This document shows, piece after piece, positions 17,367 through 18,503 of a stretch of 18,503 nt of DNA. A program made the position numbers and the translations under genes. This DNA comes from an uncultured Collinsella sp. Lineage in GTDB: Bacteria; Actinomycetota; Coriobacteriia; Coriobacteriales; Coriobacteriaceae. The DNA lies in contig URTL01000024.1 of the NCBI GenBank assembly GCA_900550785.1, positions 1-18,503 of the forward strand. Direction: 5' to 3'. The stretch's first letter is position 1. Each line of letters starts with the position of its first letter. The notes under the pieces were generated by a model. It had not been told where the DNA came from. It was given only the letters and a program-made list of their open reading frames with translations, and made no database searches.

Positions 17367-18395
17367 ATGGCCAACAAAGTCACCCTCAAGCAGATTGCCC
17401 AGGAGGTGGGGCTTTCCCCCTCGTCGGTCTCGCTTGTTCTCAATAATCGGCCCTGTCGCATCTCGGAAGAAAACCGCAAGCTCATCAAGGAGGTTGCGGC
17501 GCGCAACCACTATGTTCCTAATCAGATTGCGCGTAGCCTGGTCATGCGCGAGTCGCGCACGCTGGGCCTTATCGTCCCTAACATCGAGAGCCGCTTTTTT
17601 GCCTCGCTCGCCGGTAGCCTGGAAAAGCGCTGCCGCGAGGACGGCTATGCGCTCTTCATTACCAGCTCGGGTGGAAGTGCCGACGACGATCTGGAGCTGC
17701 TGCGCCAGCTGGTAACGCGCGGCGTTGATGGTGTCTTCCTGGTTGTGGGCGACGAGTTCTCCGACGACCGCGCCCTGCGCGAAGAAGTCAGCCATCTGCC
17801 TATCCCTGCCGTGATGGTCGACCGTGCCATTGAGGGGCTCGAGTGCGACAAAGTGATGTTCGACCACGAGATGGGCGGCTACATGGCCACCCGCTATCTG
17901 ATCGAGCAAGGCCACCGCCGTATTGCCTGTCTGGTTAACGCACGCCGCTCCAATACGGGCCGTAAGCGACTCGCCGGTTACGAGCGCGCGCTGCGCGAGG
18001 TGGGACTGCCCATCGACGCGCGCCTGGAGTTTGAGAGCGAGTACTACATTCCGAGTGCCTACGAGGCCTCGGAGGCGGTGCTCGCAACTGATGCCACCGC
18101 CGTGTTCGCAAGCTCGGATAACATCGCCCTCGGTCTGCTCAAGCGCTTGCACGAGATGGGGAAGAGCATCCCGGGCGATATCTCGGTGGTGAGCTATGAC
18201 AACTCGGCGGCCGACGTTCTCTTTGAGCCGGCGCTGACCGCGATTGAGCAGGATCCTGGCGTCCTTGCGGAGCATGCTTTTGGTTGCATGTCCAAGCGTC
18301 TTGCCGGTAGGGGCGGTAGACGTGCCGAAGAGGTCGTTCTGGAGCCGGCGCTTATCGTGAAGGGTAGTGTGCTCGATCTTACCGAATATAGCTAA
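17367..18395 (+). CDS. LacI-family transcriptional regulator
   Basis: This is a 342-residue repressor. It has an N-terminal helix-turn-helix (TLKQIAQEVGLSPSSVSLVLNN, residues 6-27) and the hinge (NQIARSLVMRESRTLGLIVPNI). A periplasmic-binding-protein-like sensor follows (about 62-330), ending in DISVVSYDNSAADVLFEPALTAIEQD, typical of RbsR/PurR-like members. The ligand is probably a sugar or nucleoside but cannot be told from the sequence. GGAAGGAG lies five bases before ATG 17367. It is divergent from murB. It may control genes to the right of the window or the carbohydrate genes to the left, and no target is proven here. A palindrome lies about 75 bases after the stop. Confidence 0.94.
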   Translation: MANKVTLKQIAQEVGLSPSSVSLVLNNRPCRISEENRKLIKEVAARNHYVPNQIARSLVMRESRTLGLIVPNIESRFFASLAGSLEKRCREDGYALFITSSGGSADDDLELLRQLVTRGVDGVFLVVGDEFSDDRALREEVSHLPIPAVMVDRAIEGLECDKVMFDHEMGGYMATRYLIEQGHRRIACLVNARRSNTGRKRLAGYERALREVGLPIDARLEFESEYYIPSAYEASEAVLATDATAVFASSDNIALGLLKRLHEMGKSIPGDISVVSYDNSAADVLFEPALTAIEQDPGVLAEHAFGCMSKRLAGRGGRRAEEVVLEPALIVKGSVLDLTEYS

Positions 18396-18468
18396 GCGCA
18401 CTTGTTTGTTTGCATAGATTGCATGCGGAGTGTCCGCTATTTGCCGGCGGGGCCGGGGTGCCTGCCTT

Positions 18469-18503
18469 GTTTTGAGAAGTTCGCGGAGCCCACTTCTCAA
18501 AAC
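18469..18503. repeat. Palindrome at right edge (possible terminator or repetitive element)
   Basis: GTTTTGAGAAGT (18469-18480) pairs perfectly with ACTTCTCAAAAC (18492-18503) around an 11-nt loop. It is cut by the window edge, so outer arms or a T-run may be missing. Confidence 0.7.

Overview
The window looks like chromosome of a high-GC, gut-type Actinomycetota. The gene content, Tat-style exported proteins and codon use best fit Coriobacteriia, most likely Collinsella or a close relative. That assignment is by general resemblance only. Ten genes are complete and one is cut by the left edge.

Layout. (1) 1-694, minus: 5' part of a polyprenyl diphosphate synthase. (2) 808-3258, minus: an alpha-glucoside-type PTS EIIC-EIIB protein fused to a complete HAD phosphatase. 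It is divergent from (3) 3488-4207, plus: a GntR/HutC regulator ending in a strong terminator. (4) 4514-8879, plus: a full carbohydrate ABC operon (lipoprotein binding protein, two CUT1 permeases, dedicated MsmX/MalK-type ATPase), with hairpins in two of its gene gaps and a terminator. (5) 8880-9336: 457 bases without a gene, holding that terminator, three 55-nt palindromes at 80/81-nt spacing, and the glgP terminator. (6) 9337-13238, minus: malQ (4-alpha-glucanotransferase) followed by a glycogen/maltodextrin phosphorylase. (7) 13459-14520, minus: galE. (8) 14787-15992, plus: a Tat-exported coiled-coil peptidoglycan hydrolase. (9) 15993-16222: a 131-nt inverted-repeat element and two terminators. 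(10) 16221-17183, minus: murB, divergent from (11) 17367-18395, plus: a LacI-family repressor. A palindrome lies at the right edge. The other gene-free stretch above 300 bases, 4208-4513, holds the gntR terminator and the ABC promoter/operators.

How the genes work together. Most of the window reads as an alpha-glucan locus. Maltodextrins would enter through the ABC transporter, be remodelled by MalQ and phosphorolysed by GlgP to glucose 1-phosphate. GalE links glucose and galactose nucleotide sugars. The PTS-HAD fusion would bring in a disaccharide or hexose as its phosphate, and its own phosphatase domain could then remove that phosphate. The regulatory link is the octamer GTTTAAAC, which matches the HutC-subfamily operator pattern GTNTANAC. 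It occurs upstream of the PTS gene, gntR and malQ, with close variants upstream of the ABC operon, so the GntR protein may control the whole set. The PTS-HAD fusion, this proposed regulon and the 55-nt palindrome array are the observations most worth following up.
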